This document shows positions 1-12,230 of a DNA stretch of 64,000 nt, piece by piece. Position numbers and translations under genes: made by a program. The notes under the pieces were generated by a model. That model made no database searches and had not been told where the DNA came from. It saw only the letters and a program-made list of their open reading frames with translations. Origin of the DNA: Costus lasius (lineage: Eukaryota > Streptophyta > Magnoliopsida > Zingiberales > Costaceae). The stretch spans positions 41,948,507-42,012,506 of the forward strand of contig CM050449.1 of the NCBI GenBank assembly GCA_027563935.2, read 5' to 3'. Numbering within the stretch: position 1 is the first letter of the stretch; each line of letters begins with the position of its first letter.

Positions 1-516
1 CATGCACCAAGTCATAACCGATTTGTGTCGACCTCATGGTCAACAATGCATGCCATAAGGGCTGAACGTCCCTCATGAGTTCTGGCAAGCGGGTGTGACC
101 CCGGGCCTTAATCATGAGCGTTCATTGGTTGTCTCAATCAGACATCGCTACACGCCTTTCTGCAGTCGACCTATAGCCACCTCTTGCTTGCGCATAGGTG
201 CCATCTGGTCGACCCATCTAGGCTGTCAGATGGTCTGATCAGACAGTTGGGTCTATACTGGACGATGACTTCAACCCTAATAACCCGTCTAAGTTTTTCA
301 AGTAGGCGCTTAGATCTAAATGGATCCGCGCAAGTAAATAAAAGAGTTTTGATCAAAAACTACAACATGCGCCAACAATATACATGCGCCAATGTAAAGC
401 ATACATCTATTTTCGCATGATCAACTATCATGTGGTTTCGCATGTAATTTAGATCTATTCATAAGCACAAACAAGGATCACAAAAACAAGCAATCATATG
501 ATCATACAGAAACTTG
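1..516 (-). mobile_element. Copia element Z, untranslated leader (continues off left edge)
   Basis: This stretch lies just inside the primer site at 517-528, so on the minus strand it is the start of the interior of element Z. The remainder of Z lies left of the window. I see no convincing coding region; the short open frames on both strands lack known motifs. The assignment rests only on position next to the primer site and LTR. Confidence 0.6.
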
Positions 517-528
517 GCTCTGATACCA
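517..528 (-). other. Primer binding site of copia element Z (tRNA-Met type)
   Basis: The plus strand reads GCTCTGATACCA, so the minus strand reads TGGTATCAGAGC, the usual plant primer site complementary to the 3' end of initiator tRNA-Met. Two bases separate it from the LTR edge at 531. It fixes the element as minus-strand with its 5' LTR to the right. Confidence 0.85.
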
Positions 529-530
529 AT

Positions 531-2199
531 TGAAAGTCCCTAAAGGGGGGCGAAAACCCTAATAGGCGCATATCAGAGTTTTCACAAGCGGAAGCTAGGG
601 TTTCTAAGATCAGTTTGCATGTCATATAATCAACTTATTAGTACTTGTATAGATCAAATTAAGATCATACCATAGCCATGATTGAATGGCGACTTGGAAG
701 CAGAGAACGAAGTAGCTCTCCTCCAAATCGTGCGCACACAAGATGATTGATCGGCTACTCCTTGTCGATCCTTGTGCTAGCAAGGCTCCAAGGTGTCCTT
801 TTGTGTGGAGGAGAAGAGATGAATTTCCTTTTTCTTTTTTTGGCCGAAAGCTCTTCTTGGCGTGAAGGCCACCCAAGACGAGAGCAAGAAGAATCCAGTC
901 CGCGAGAGAGAGTGAGGAGCCCCTTCATGTTCGAAAACGTCTTTCTATTTTTAGAAAGCACTAACTCCACTTCAACTCCCACGTTACTATCTCTTAATCG
1001 AACCATTCGAACCACACGTTCACTAAAGTGAACCGGTTCCAATCGGTTTGGTTTAATTGAATTTGGTTTAAGGACCAAATCAAACCAAGCCTTGGTCTGG
1101 ATCTTATTAAACCAAAAAGGTTCAAGATCTAACCACACATCTCTTGATGCTCTTGATCTCATCGATCTAGCATCAAATCTCTCGATCGAAGGTTACCGAT
1201 CTCAAGCCCTAATCAATCAAACATGATCAGACCAGATCTCACTTACAATCAGAGTTTAAACTCCTTTAAACTGAACCAAAACAATTCAGTCCACACGATC
1301 TGACTCAAGTAAGCCATATCATCAAATTGTGCGACCCTAAGGGTTTCCTTTAAATGTCGGTAATGATAACTTACGTTATCACGATCAGTGAGGGGTATCT
1401 AGCAACACATCACTGTCTCCCGATATAAAGGAAAGAGTCTTCCAAGACTACACCCAAATCACAGCATAAGTGTGAATTCAATTCACTAGACATACTTGTT
1501 TCCTTTGCCACTGGATGTTCTTATTGGATAAGCATGTCAAGCCTGTAACTCCAATATGATGAGAGTGGTTAGATCAGATGAACATAGTCATCTGGGTATG
1601 GCCATACACTTTCTCAACCATCTCATCCAGGGGGCCCCCTTTAGAACATCACACTCCAAACAAGGAGAAGACAATCCTATATCTATCACTAGCGCCCTAA
1701 CATGACTCATGCTCATTATCCAAGATAGTCTATAACCATTATGTTTCAAATGATATTGAACTACCTCAAAACAATGCCAATCATCATTTAGAAACACAAG
1801 TGATCTCAAGTCAGAGGAAGTATGCCACTTGCTTGCATACAAGGATTATTCACATTGTGACAAGCAATTGAATATCCTAAGTAGGGTCTGTCTAGTACAT
1901 CCAATGTACCCATGAGTCTACATCTTATTCCATGCTCGAAGCATCCTATAGGATTAGAACACATATTAGTCTCAATCATATCAAGGCTGTCTCATGTTCA
2001 CCAAGATATCTCGACTAAGGACAATTCTGCATGTCAGCCAAGCTAAACAGCATTGAGACATTATTCAAAAGTATACATATGGCAGCAGATAATGCAACAA
2101 CCTGAATAACAACCATTGCCTTTATAAACATTGAGTTTATACATGATACTGATATAATCCCAAGGCCTCAAACATTAGCCTTAAGGGCATACCCCAACA
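531..2199 (-). mobile_element. 5' LTR of copia element Z
   Basis: The block begins TGAAAGTCCC and ends GCATACCCCAACA on the plus strand, so on the minus strand it runs from TGTTGGGGTATGC to GGGACTTTCA, with TG...CA ends. It abuts the primer site on the left. On the right it stops abruptly inside another LTR whose uninterrupted relative is at 21851-23786. The bases TAAAG at 2200-2204 would be the right copy of its target duplication; the left copy is outside the window. Open frames inside it have no known motif. Confidence 0.75.
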
Positions 2200-2991
2200 T
2201 AAAGGTCACCACAAGCAGTGAGTGGCACCTAGCAGTGCATCGCTGCTACCCAGGTCATTGGAATGGATATCGACATCGACATCCCCATCATCGCAACTAG
2301 GTACAGATGCATTACAGTCTCTTTGCCGAACTGATATCCGATTGGACAAGTGTGTCACCACTTGTTTTCACCCAATCACATGGCTATGACTAAAACAGGT
2401 TCTCACCTGGGTATGGCCATACACTCTCAGTCATAGAACCATAGAGGAGCTCCATGGATATCATACTTCCCTAAGGAAGGGGCAAATCCTATATCTGTCC
2501 ATTGACCTTCTCATATGGGTCGTGACATGCTCAATGACAACCGTTATGACCTCCCAACTACGGCGAGGTGTTAGGTTGTATCAAAGCAAGTCCCTAACCA
2601 TATAGAATGATCAATGACCTCAAGTCAAGGGATCAATGCATCTCCTGTCACTTGTGAGGATAACTCATGACACCAAGTCATAGCCTCACAGCGGGTCTAT
2701 CCAGTATATCCGCCAATGATATACCCATGTGTCTGCGTTAGCACCACGTGCCTAACCAGCCCACATACCAGTCTCACAAGTACCATAGCTGTCCCATATC
2801 CACTAAAGTACATCGACTGGGAACTATAGTTCGAGCACAGATCCAATCTGTCTCCAGGGACATTATCATGTTAGTACATATGCACAGATGTAAACAAACA
2901 TAGATAACGACAATGCCAGAATGATATAAATATCAAAGTCAAGTAGTACATAAGTGGACCAAAACTAGGTCCTAGGGCATATACACCAACA
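2200..2991 (-). mobile_element. Fragment of an X-family copia LTR
   Basis: Nearly identical by eye to 22999-23786, the last part of the complete solo LTR at 21851-23786. It ends with the family signature GGGCATATACACCAACA. Its other half is displaced to the left by insertion of element Z. To the right it stops exactly where the 3' LTR of element Y resumes at 2992, so it inserted into that LTR. Confidence 0.75.
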
Positions 2992-4754
2992 ATCTCCCCA
3001 AAGAGATGCACTAACATGATGAGAAGAGATATTGTAAACTCCTCTTCTTCTTCTTCCTTTACCACATGCGCCAACTTCATGGAGCTTGCGCCCATGGTAT
3101 GAAGATGCCCTTCCACATGCGCCAATCCACTATAGGGATTCACCATTAGGGAAGGAAGAAGACTCCAAGCCTTCTCTTGTGATCCTTGAAGAAGAAGACA
3201 CAATCTCCACCATGTGGGCGCCACTCCTTCCTTGGAGGCGCCATGGAGAGGAAAATACCATCTCCTCTTGCGCCAATCCCACTTAGAATAGATCATCAAG
3301 AAAGGAAGAAGGCTCCAAGCCTTTTTCTTGCATCCATGGTGGAAGAACATGGCATATCCACCTTGAGGCACATGTTCTTGCATGGTGTCGCCATGGGGAA
3401 GAAGGAGAGAGGTATTGACGGCTAGGTTAGAGAGTTGTGTGATGATTTTGGCTAGAGCTGTATTTAATTACTAAAATTCACAATTAATTAGCACCTAGAT
3501 CCATTATTGCTTAATGGATGCGGATCCGCAACTTAAGTGATTAATATATTTAATATAAATATTCACTTAAGTTGCGCATGGCACCCATGACTTAAGTTGT
3601 GAATAAAATGAATATTTATATTCATTTTAGCACTTAAGTCGCAGGCCCCCATGTTACGTTTAAATCAATCTCAAAAAGCCTCTGAACAAAACCGGAGCTT
3701 AAACCTAATATTTGACCACTCAACTGAACCTAGTCCATCGAGGTCAAACGTGGTCACCCGAAGGTCAATCGGGGTTTACTGAAGTCAAAACACAATATCA
3801 TCCCAAAAGATCATCTCCAACTCATCAGACGCATCCGTGATGCATCAGACTCCCAAACTGACTCGAATCAACCTAATGACTCGATTATAGGCAACTCGAT
3901 CAATACGAGATCTCGAGTGTCTAGGTATGCGACTCTGTAGGTTCCTCAGACGCTAGCAGTGATAACCTCACATCATCACAAGCAATGAGTGGCACCTAGC
4001 AGTACATCATTGCTACCCAAGTCCTCGGAATGGAGTCGTCATCGATATCCCCTAAAACTACGACAAGATATATGTACACTCTAGTCCTTTTGCCAGGCTG
4101 ATTGTCCAAGTCGGACAAGTGTGTCACACTTGTTAATTACAGCATCAATGGTCATGACTCTATTCAGGCTTAACCTGGGTGTGGCCACACACTTTTAGTC
4201 ATGCACCATGTAGGGGCCCGTGGACATCAAACTTCACCGTAGGGAAGGGGCAAATCCTCTATTGGCCCATTGAATCTCTCATATGGCTCAAGATATACCC
4301 AATGACAACCGTTATGACTCCCCTATTATGCGGAGTGTTAGGTTGTATCAAAGTACATCCTTTACCATATAGAGGTATCAATGCCCTCAAGTCAAGGACG
4401 AATAAATCTCTGTCATTGTGAGATTTGACTTGTGACACCAAGTTAAATCCTCACAGCGGGTCGATCCAGTATATCTCCCTTGATATACCCATATGCCTAC
4501 GTTAGCAACCCGTGCTCAACCAGCGCATATACCAATCTCAAGTGCATCACAGTTGTCCCTTATCCACTATGACACTTGACCGGGGATTATTGTTTGAGAC
4601 TAGATAAAATCTATCTCTAGGGACATTGTATATGCAAATGTACATATGACGCAAATGTACAAAAGGCATAACAACGACCATGCCAGGATGTATACCACAA
4701 ATAAATGTGACACATATCGGACCAGCCATAGGTCCTTGGGCATATACACCAACA
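2992..4754 (-). mobile_element. 3' LTR of copia element Y, interrupted
   Basis: Aligns along its whole length with 9599-11362 of the 5' LTR, with scattered substitutions, and ends CATATACACCAACA. The first about 460 bases present in the 5' LTR (9138-9598) are missing because an X-family LTR inserted at this point. An open frame of about 170 codons near 2871-3383 has a counterpart in the other LTR copy; it is LTR sequence, not a gene. Confidence 0.8.
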
Positions 4755-4766
4755 ATCTCCCACTTG
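4755..4766 (-). other. Polypurine tract of copia element Y
   Basis: The minus strand reads CAAGTGGGAGAT directly before the LTR start TGTTGGTGTATATGCCC. A short purine-rich run at this position primes plus-strand DNA synthesis in LTR elements. It marks the 3' end of Y's interior. Confidence 0.75.
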
Positions 4767-4768
4767 CA

Positions 4769-5210
4769 CTAGGACCCTGTTATTGTGTCACCACAATCAA
4801 CACGTCCATAGTCAGACTTGCCACGCTCCTGCTGTGCTAGAGCATCGGTCAGTGGGCCTATCATGACTCCCTTGGTGTAAATATCTGCAATCTCACAACA
4901 CCTCTGTCTCCAAGACAAAGTGGAAGCGCTAGAGCATGTGTTTGGATCTTTAGGTGAAACCTTGGTTTTTCTGTCATGCATTGTTGCTCCTTTGTGCTCA
5001 CAAATATAGACCAATAATGGTATGACAACCACTTGAAGTTCAATGAAGAACTCCCATATCCAAACAGCTTCCTAGAAGCCATAACATACTCTGCCTTCAA
5101 TTGGAGATAATGGTAGTCCATCATGAAGCCTTTTACAGCTTACTTCACTACCAGATACAAAACTGATGCTGCGATCAAGGTCAGAATAGAACAAGCTATC
5201 AAGTGTTACC
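4769..5210 (-). pseudogene. Copia polyprotein 3' end: RNase H remnant
   Basis: Minus-strand translation in mixed frames shows pieces of a Ty1/copia RNase H: 'SDLDRSISFVSGS' near 5190, 'LKAEYVMAS' near 5100, 'FFIELQVV' near 5040, and a weak 'EIADIYTK' near 4870, resembling the C-terminal end of copia polyproteins. The frame ends at 4769-4771, just before the polypurine tract, as expected for the end of pol. Frame changes and a stop between the motifs show it is dead. Family identity is supported by motif order and position; the clade within copia is not clear. Confidence 0.65.
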
Positions 5211-5689
5211 CTATACACCAAGCTTTTCTTATCTCTACCAATCGAGAAGCATTCCTATAGTTCTTTGTAGAACCAAGAATATTATTTTCTCCTTATCTAG
5301 TGCCATGCACCTGGATTGGACTTGGTATCAATCGGTTATGCTCTCGGCACTAACCATATCTGGTCTATAACATACCAACATCGATGTATGTTGTCTAACT
5401 TATGACTTGAAGTTTCTTGGATCTATCCAAAAACTCTCACACCTACCCCATAGGTGATGTCCACTAAGTTATTCATCACGAGACACATCCCAATCATCTC
5501 TTCACCAAGTGAAGGATCAGGATGTCGCCTCTGATGATCTGTATGTACCTAACATACAAGACCAGAGATGTCATTAAGCTCCCACTGCACTCAGGCACCA
5601 TAGAATGAAGATTCTCTGTATTGAGTTAGGAGTTACCCATAAGTCAAAGTTAGACGAATCGATTCAACCTGTACAGCCTGTGTGTTCTA

Positions 5690-6465
5690 AGCCTCAGGTT
5701 ACCCATAACCTATAAAACTAGCTCAGAGTCCATCTGTGACCAAATGTGTCAAATATTTGACCTTGGATTACATCCAAGTCAAAGTTTCTCCCACTAGCCT
5801 TTTTCAAGAGAAAATCTTTCCCAAGAAAATTAGCACCTTAAGCAGCAACCAAGTTGCTCTCTTGTGGGATTATGGAAGCAGTATCCCCAAAGGATATCCC
5901 ATACACACATATGTCAGATATGGAACATCTTTCAGTGTTTAGGAAAAACTATTCATTTTGCACAACCTTTACAAGGAGTTATATGACTTCACCTACATCG
6001 AATCATGCAAACCATAACTCGATTTTTCCAATTAGACACTCAGCCTCAATGAAGATTTCTATAAGGAGTGAGCTATGAGGAAATCTCATACTCTTAGGGA
6101 CAGTCATAAACTATGGCTCAAGTGCTTTCTCACAAATTAGAAAGCTATATGGATCTATCAAGTAGAACGACTTAAACTTATCCATATGGGAAGATTCATT
6201 GTCCTTGTTAGGAGGCACACATGAATCGACGCAATCCTTATTCCTACATTTTATGAACCCTAGGTTGCCCACAAACTACATATATGGTTCAAATTCCATC
6301 TTTGATCCTTTTGTGCTAAGTGGTTGACCTTGGACTAAATCCAAGTCACAACTTCCTCCCACTAGCCTTTTCTAAGGAAAGACATTTCCAAGAAAAACGA
6401 CACGATGAGCAACAATTACTTGTTCTTCTGTGGGTTTATGGAAATTTGTATCCCTAAGTGAACTT
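5690..6465 (-). pseudogene. Copia post-integrase domain, duplicated and decayed
   Basis: Two diverged copies of one segment lie at about 5690-5900 and 6255-6465. On the minus strand the first reads 'GYPFGDTAS', then 'NFLGKDFLLKKASGRN' and 'LDVIQGQ', which resembles the region after the copia integrase core (pattern GYP...FLxKxFL...SG..). The second copy has the same plan with more frameshifts. An intact copia has this region once, so this is an internal duplication inside element Y. No working frame remains. Confidence 0.55.
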
Positions 6466-9124
6466 GGTTCTATGGTAGTAGAACCTCAGATATATGACCC
6501 AAAGTCTCATATCTCTAGATCCAAATACTGAGTCATGTCATCTCCTAACTCGGAGATACATTTTAAGACGGAATTAAGTTCATTGTGGAATAAGCTTTTA
6601 GCATCACCTACAGAGTCTTGACCCCAGCGAGAGTGAGATCTCCTACCGTTATGGCAATAGCGTATACACCAACTGGTAGGTCAGTCTCTCTATGTCAGCA
6701 TTGCCCTATTTCTGTTGAGCACCAAAATACTTTTGTAAGTGTTGGTCTCATTATGCGGTATGATATACCCATGTGTTAGAAATAGACAACTTGATTTTAG
6801 GCAACGCAATTACTTGAGCCAGATGATGATGGGCTACTTCTCTTCTCCTCGTTTTGAGGTCGCTAGCAGTCAATCTTGAGCACCTTATCTCCTACACCTA
6901 TTTCATCTTTAATGCGTCAATCAAGCACTAAGGCCTACCTTTGCATTGTAGGACTGCTTTAGAAGTTACAGCTTTCTATTCTAACTTGTCCCTGGAAGGT
7001 GACATGCTAGCAATAAACAAGCTACCCCTTAAGCATCCTCATCAGCCAATAGGGCTGTAGATGAAATGGGTTTAGGTAAAGGCTACTCAAGGAGATACAT
7101 CTTTTCCTCGAGCTTGAGGACAATCCTCAAATACCAGTCCACTCAGTTGGTTCCAACCAACTTAGGAGAGATCGCAGTGACCATTTGCAATGGTCATAAG
7201 CAGATCTACGAACCAATCATTTAATCTGGCCTTTTATAAATGATTGGGTTCCCACTATTTTGCTCAAATCGATAACCCTCAAAAGTCGATCGGGAAATCA
7301 CCAAATTTCCTTAGTGAGATGGGATCCTCATTCCATACATGGCCATGCGTCCCACGAGGGTGATATGAACTGTACAAGGTGACGCATGCTTCGTGAGGTA
7401 GGCATACCAACTAATTGCAACTTGGCAATTCCCCTTCTCAAGACAGTTCAGGCACTTTGTGTCTAGTGAGGGCTAGATACAACACAAAGCCCTAACCTCT
7501 TGAGGTTGCCTCTAGACTTTCATCATGTGGTCCATCCACATATGAAATATCTAGTCAAGTCCAACCTGACCGTTATGCCCAGGGCCAATGATTTCCTTGC
7601 GAAAGGCGCATCCAGAGTTTTAACCGGACTGGGGAAATCATTGTTACCACACGCCTCCTAAAGATAGATGGGTGTGTCCCACGAGGGTGGGAAACAGTGC
7701 ACAACACAATCGATCGATAGTTTGATGAAGGCTACATGTCAGAAGGCAGTTAACGGACTTGATATTTGGATAGAGGGTTTTTGTGGTCTCTCCATTTAGT
7801 TTTATCTTTCATCTAACAATACAGACATGTAATCGTATAGTGAGTAGCATGAAAAATAAAACATCACAGGCATGCTTAAAACTGAGCAGAAAATAAAACA
7901 TGATATGGTTATAGCCCAGACATGAGTAACAATCCCCTAGACCTGGACTAATCACCTAGCTACTCTAAGGCACAAGCCATGGGCCCATGCCACTAAGTCC
8001 TCAGCTCTTCCCTGAGTGCCCTAAGGGCTCTGCTCCATCCCTAGGTGTGCTGCTACCTAGGTCCTCTGCATCAGGGTCAGCCCCTCAAACCATAGAAGAG
8101 CCACTTAGGACACCCTAGGTGCTCTCTTAGGTTTAGGTCAGCCCCTTGGTCCACCTGTGTTAGTTCGCAAACCCTAGACTCCTTCTAGGATTCGGCCAAC
8201 ACTCTTCTCTACCCATGCTAGCTCACAAACTCTAGGCTCCTCCTAGGGTTCGGCCAATCATAGGGGCGCCATCACATCTAGCATGTTGCACCACCATGAA
8301 GGTGCGCCACTTGCATAGAAATATCACCATGAGGGGCTGTTTGCATGACCTCTCAGATCAGCCCTTGAAACCATGCTTGATGCGCCTCTAGAAAACCCTA
8401 GAAGCCACCAATGTTTTGGCCAATCAATAGGTATGCACAAGCCCTCTTCACCAGCCCTTAATCCTCTAGGTGCGCCACTAAGGTGAACCCTAGAAGCCAC
8501 CAAGGATTCGACTAATGAAGAGGCTGCCCCATATGATTTAGATGCGCTAAAGAGAAGTCATGATGTGCTCTCTATCATCCCTAATCTTCTACTTTAATTA
8601 CAAAACAAATAAAGGAAATAGGGCGGCACACAGGCCTCACAAGAATACATCCCAGGTATGCATAAGGGCTTGTCTATAACCATATCATGATGCAATAATA
8701 AAAGCACATACTCATGCTCTTCTACATGCAATGAAAAACCAACAATTAAAATTAATTTTAGTTTTTCATAAAACTGTTCATCACCCAAAATAATTGTCAC
8801 AAAATTTCCCCAAAATAATTCTCTCAGGCTCCCTGTGAAAAGTGGCGCATGCATGCCCAAGCCATGCAAGCCGCCCACTTTTAGTCCACCTTACTATGTA
8901 AAATTTAAAGGGAAAAATTCCTTAAAATATTTACAAAGCTTGTGCGCAAGGTCCATCCTTGACACACAAGGAGAATCTGTTAGTAGGAAATTTTAAACAA
9001 AAATTTTAGCGTGATAAACCTACCTTTTTCTAAGCAGAAAAATCATGACAACAAAATTTTAAAAATCTTTTATGACATGGCGCATGTAGATAAGCAAAAT
9101 ACACCGCGTGGGTCTCGTAAGTTC
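6466..9124 (-). mobile_element. Decayed interior of copia element Y, no readable gene
   Basis: This is the part of Y between its recognisable pol remnants and its primer site, where gag, protease and integrase should lie on the minus strand. I could not read any of their catalytic motifs. About 8150-8520 holds a degenerate repeat in which forms of ACCCTAGACTCC and GGATTCGGCCAA recur about four times. The segment is either very decayed coding sequence or non-coding filler. Confidence 0.5.
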
Positions 9125-9136
9125 GCTCTGATACCA
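9125..9136 (-). other. Primer binding site of copia element Y
   Basis: The plus strand reads GCTCTGATACCA; the minus strand is TGGTATCAGAGC, complementary to initiator tRNA-Met. One base separates it from the LTR that begins at 9138. It agrees with the site of element Z at 517-528. Confidence 0.85.
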
Positions 9137-9137
9137 C

Positions 9138-11362
9138 TGTTGGGAATTCCCGGGCCAATTTTAAAATTTTAATAACAGCGAAAGCGTTGGCCCGAAATAG
9201 AATAACCCTAAGAGCCAAGATCCCTTATGAGTGATCCACCAAATGTGTTATAGTAATATACCTTTAATCGCATCATCCAAGGGGTTGATGATGACGAACA
9301 AGAGGCGCACAAGTGTCCACCCTCTACAATCGTGCACACACGGACTGCTCGAAATCCTCTTCACTCTGCGCCTAGTGCTAGCCTTCAGGAGGAAGATCCT
9401 GTTGCCTATGTTGCTGCCCTCTTTGCTAGCGCCATCTCCAAGATGCGCCAAAGAGGTGATCAAGGGAGAATATTGACCACAAGAAGAGGGAAGCTCTACA
9501 ACTTGTGTCAATCTCTTGTCTAGCCACTTTTCCTCATGGCATGCACCACCATGATGTGCCCATGAGGAAGATCTCCTTATCCATCAACGTAAGCACCAAT
9601 CTCCCCAAAGAGATGCACTAACATGATGAGAAGAGATATTGTAAACTCCTCTTCTTCTTCTTCCTTTACCACATGCGCCAACTTCATGGAAGTTGCGCCC
9701 ATGGTATGAAGATGCCCTTCCACATGCGCCAATCCACTATAGGGATTCACCATTAGGGAAGGAAGAAGACTCCAAGCCTTCTCTTGTGATCCTTGAAGAA
9801 GAAGACACCATCTCCACCATGTGGGCACCACTCCTTCCTTGGAGGCGCCATGGAGAGGAAAATACCATCTCCTCTTGCACCAATCCCACTTAGAATAGAT
9901 CATCAAGAAAGGAAGATGGCTCCAAGCCTTTTTCTTGCATCCATGGTGGAAGAACATGGCACATCCACCTTGGGGCACATGTTCTTGCATGGTGTCGCCA
10001 TGGGGAAGAAGGAGAGAGGTATTGACGGCTAGGTTAGAGAGTTATGTGATGATTTTGGCTAGGGCTGTATTTAATTACGAAAATTCACAATTAATTAGCA
10101 CCTAGATCCATTATTGCTTAATGGATGTGGATCCGCAACTTAAGTGATTAATATATTTAATATAAATATTCACTTAAGTTGCGTGTGGCCCTCATGACTT
10201 AAGTTGTGAATAAAATGAATATTTATATTCATTTTAGCACTTAAGTCGCGGGCCCCCCATGTTACGTTTAAATCAATCTCAAAAATCCTCCGAACAAAAC
10301 CGGAGCTTAAACCCAATATTTGACCACTCAATTGAACCTAGTCCATCGAGGTCAAACGTGGTCACCCAAAGGTCAACCGGGGTCAACTGAAGTCAAAATG
10401 CAACATCATCCCAAAAGATCATCTCCAACTCATCAGATGCATCCCCGAAGCATCGGACTCCCAAATTGACTCGAATCAACCAAATGACTCGATTATTGGC
10501 AACTCGATCAATACGAGATCTCGAGTGTCTAGGTGTGCGACCCTATAGGTTCCTCAGACGTTGGCAGTGATAACCTCACATCATCACAAGCAATGAGTGG
10601 CACCTAGCAGTACATCATTGCTACCAAAGTCCTCGGAATGGAGTCGTCATCGACATCCCCTAAAATTGTGACAATATATATGCACACTCTAGTCCTTTTG
10701 CCAGGCTGATCGTCCAAGTCGGACAAGTGTGTCACACTTGTTAATTCCAACATCAATGGTCATGACTCTATTCAGGCTTAACCTGGGTGTGGCCACACAC
10801 TTTTAGTCATGCACCATGTAGGGGCTCATGGACATCAAACTTCCCCACAGGGAAGGGGCAAATCCTCTATTAGCACATTGAATCTCTCATATGGCTCAAG
10901 ATATACCCAATGACAACTGTTATGACTCCCCTGTTACGCGGAGTGTTAGGTTGTATCAAAGTACATCCCTTACCATATAGAGGTATCAATGCCCTCAAGT
11001 CAAGGACGAGTAAATCTCTGTCATTGTGAGATATGACCTGTGACACCAAGTCAAATCCTCACGGCGGGTTGATCCAGTATATCTCCGTTGATATACCCAT
11101 ATGCCTGCGTTAGCAACCCGTGCTCAACTAGCGCATATATCAATCTCAAGTGCATCACAGTTGTCCCTTATCTACTATGACACTTGACCGGGGATTATTC
11201 TTTGAGACTAGATAAAATCTATCTCTATGGATATTGTATATGCAAATGTACATATGACGCAGATGTACAAAAAGCATAACAACGACCATGCCAGGATGTA
11301 TATCACAAATAAATGTGACACATATCGGACCAGCCATAGGTCCTAGGGCATATACACCAACA
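9138..11362 (-). mobile_element. 5' LTR of copia element Y, complete (2225 bp)
   Basis: Begins TGTTGGGAATTCCC and ends CATATACACCAACA on the plus strand, giving TG...CA ends and matching short inverted ends (TGTTGG/CCAACA). Bases 9599-11362 match the 3' LTR at 2992-4754. The next five bases, AGAAG at 11363-11367, would be one side of the target duplication; the other side is outside the window. Small open frames inside recur in both LTRs and have no known motif. Confidence 0.85.
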
Positions 11363-12230
11363 AGAAGTTGATTAGGATGCCCTTTCTGCAATAAGCAGTA
11401 AAAAAAAATATCTTAGAAGAGATGAAAGAAATAAAAGAATAAAAAAAGGAAAGAAAGAAAGAATGAAATATAATTTCTTCCCCCACTGGCCGATTAGATT
11501 AAGCCTTCATCGCCTTTTTAAATCCAATAACAATTGTTAGCAAGTTAATGTTAACAATAACCATCAAGTAACGTTAGCAATAAATGCCAACATTAAATAG
11601 ATTTTTTTAATATTTTTTTCCAACAATCCACCATAAAAATTAAGAAAAAAATCTGAATATAATTAAACTTAACAAGATGATTAAAAGAATTTAAATTGCT
11701 ACTTATGCTTATATTATGCGGTCAGTAAAGTGCACTTAAAGACATAACCTTTACTTAGTGAAAATATTTTCTTCTGAAGGAAAGATAGTGAACTAGTCTT
11801 GAACTACTTCCCTTTGACTCATACTTCAACAAATCCACACACAATATAGGGTTTGTTCGATCGTGGGGTTGCGCATTTTTGGCAGTGCGCATGTATCTTC
11901 ATGAGAGCTTATGAGGATTATCCATGTCCTCAGCTGCGACCGTATACGAACTCTCTTATATAGGAAGTTCCTTACAAAGGATGAGTGTAGAGGCTCATCT
12001 CATAATAATTAACCACTTTGGAAAATTTTCCTTATCTCTATAATAAGAAGCACAAAAATGTATCATCAGGAATGAGAGTGTAGAGTATCAACTCTATCAC
12101 ATAAATATTTTTTATACACCGCAGTATTTTATAAATTTTATTTTTCAAAGTGCTTCCTAGCCAATCAATCAACTTATTATTATCATATTGAACTTCCTTC
12201 AAGGGATCTCCTATCACAGAGGTTGAGTTA
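11363..12230. other. AT-rich spacer, no recognised feature
   Basis: Between copia Y and the Athila LTR at 12231. It has long A and T runs and no open frame with a known motif on either strand. It may be older transposon debris; nothing in it can be assigned. Confidence 0.5.

Noticed and set aside
2871..3383. Open frame of about 170 codons, with a relative at 9577-9990
   Set aside because: Both are inside the LTRs of element Y; shared presence follows from LTR duplication and there is no known protein motif.
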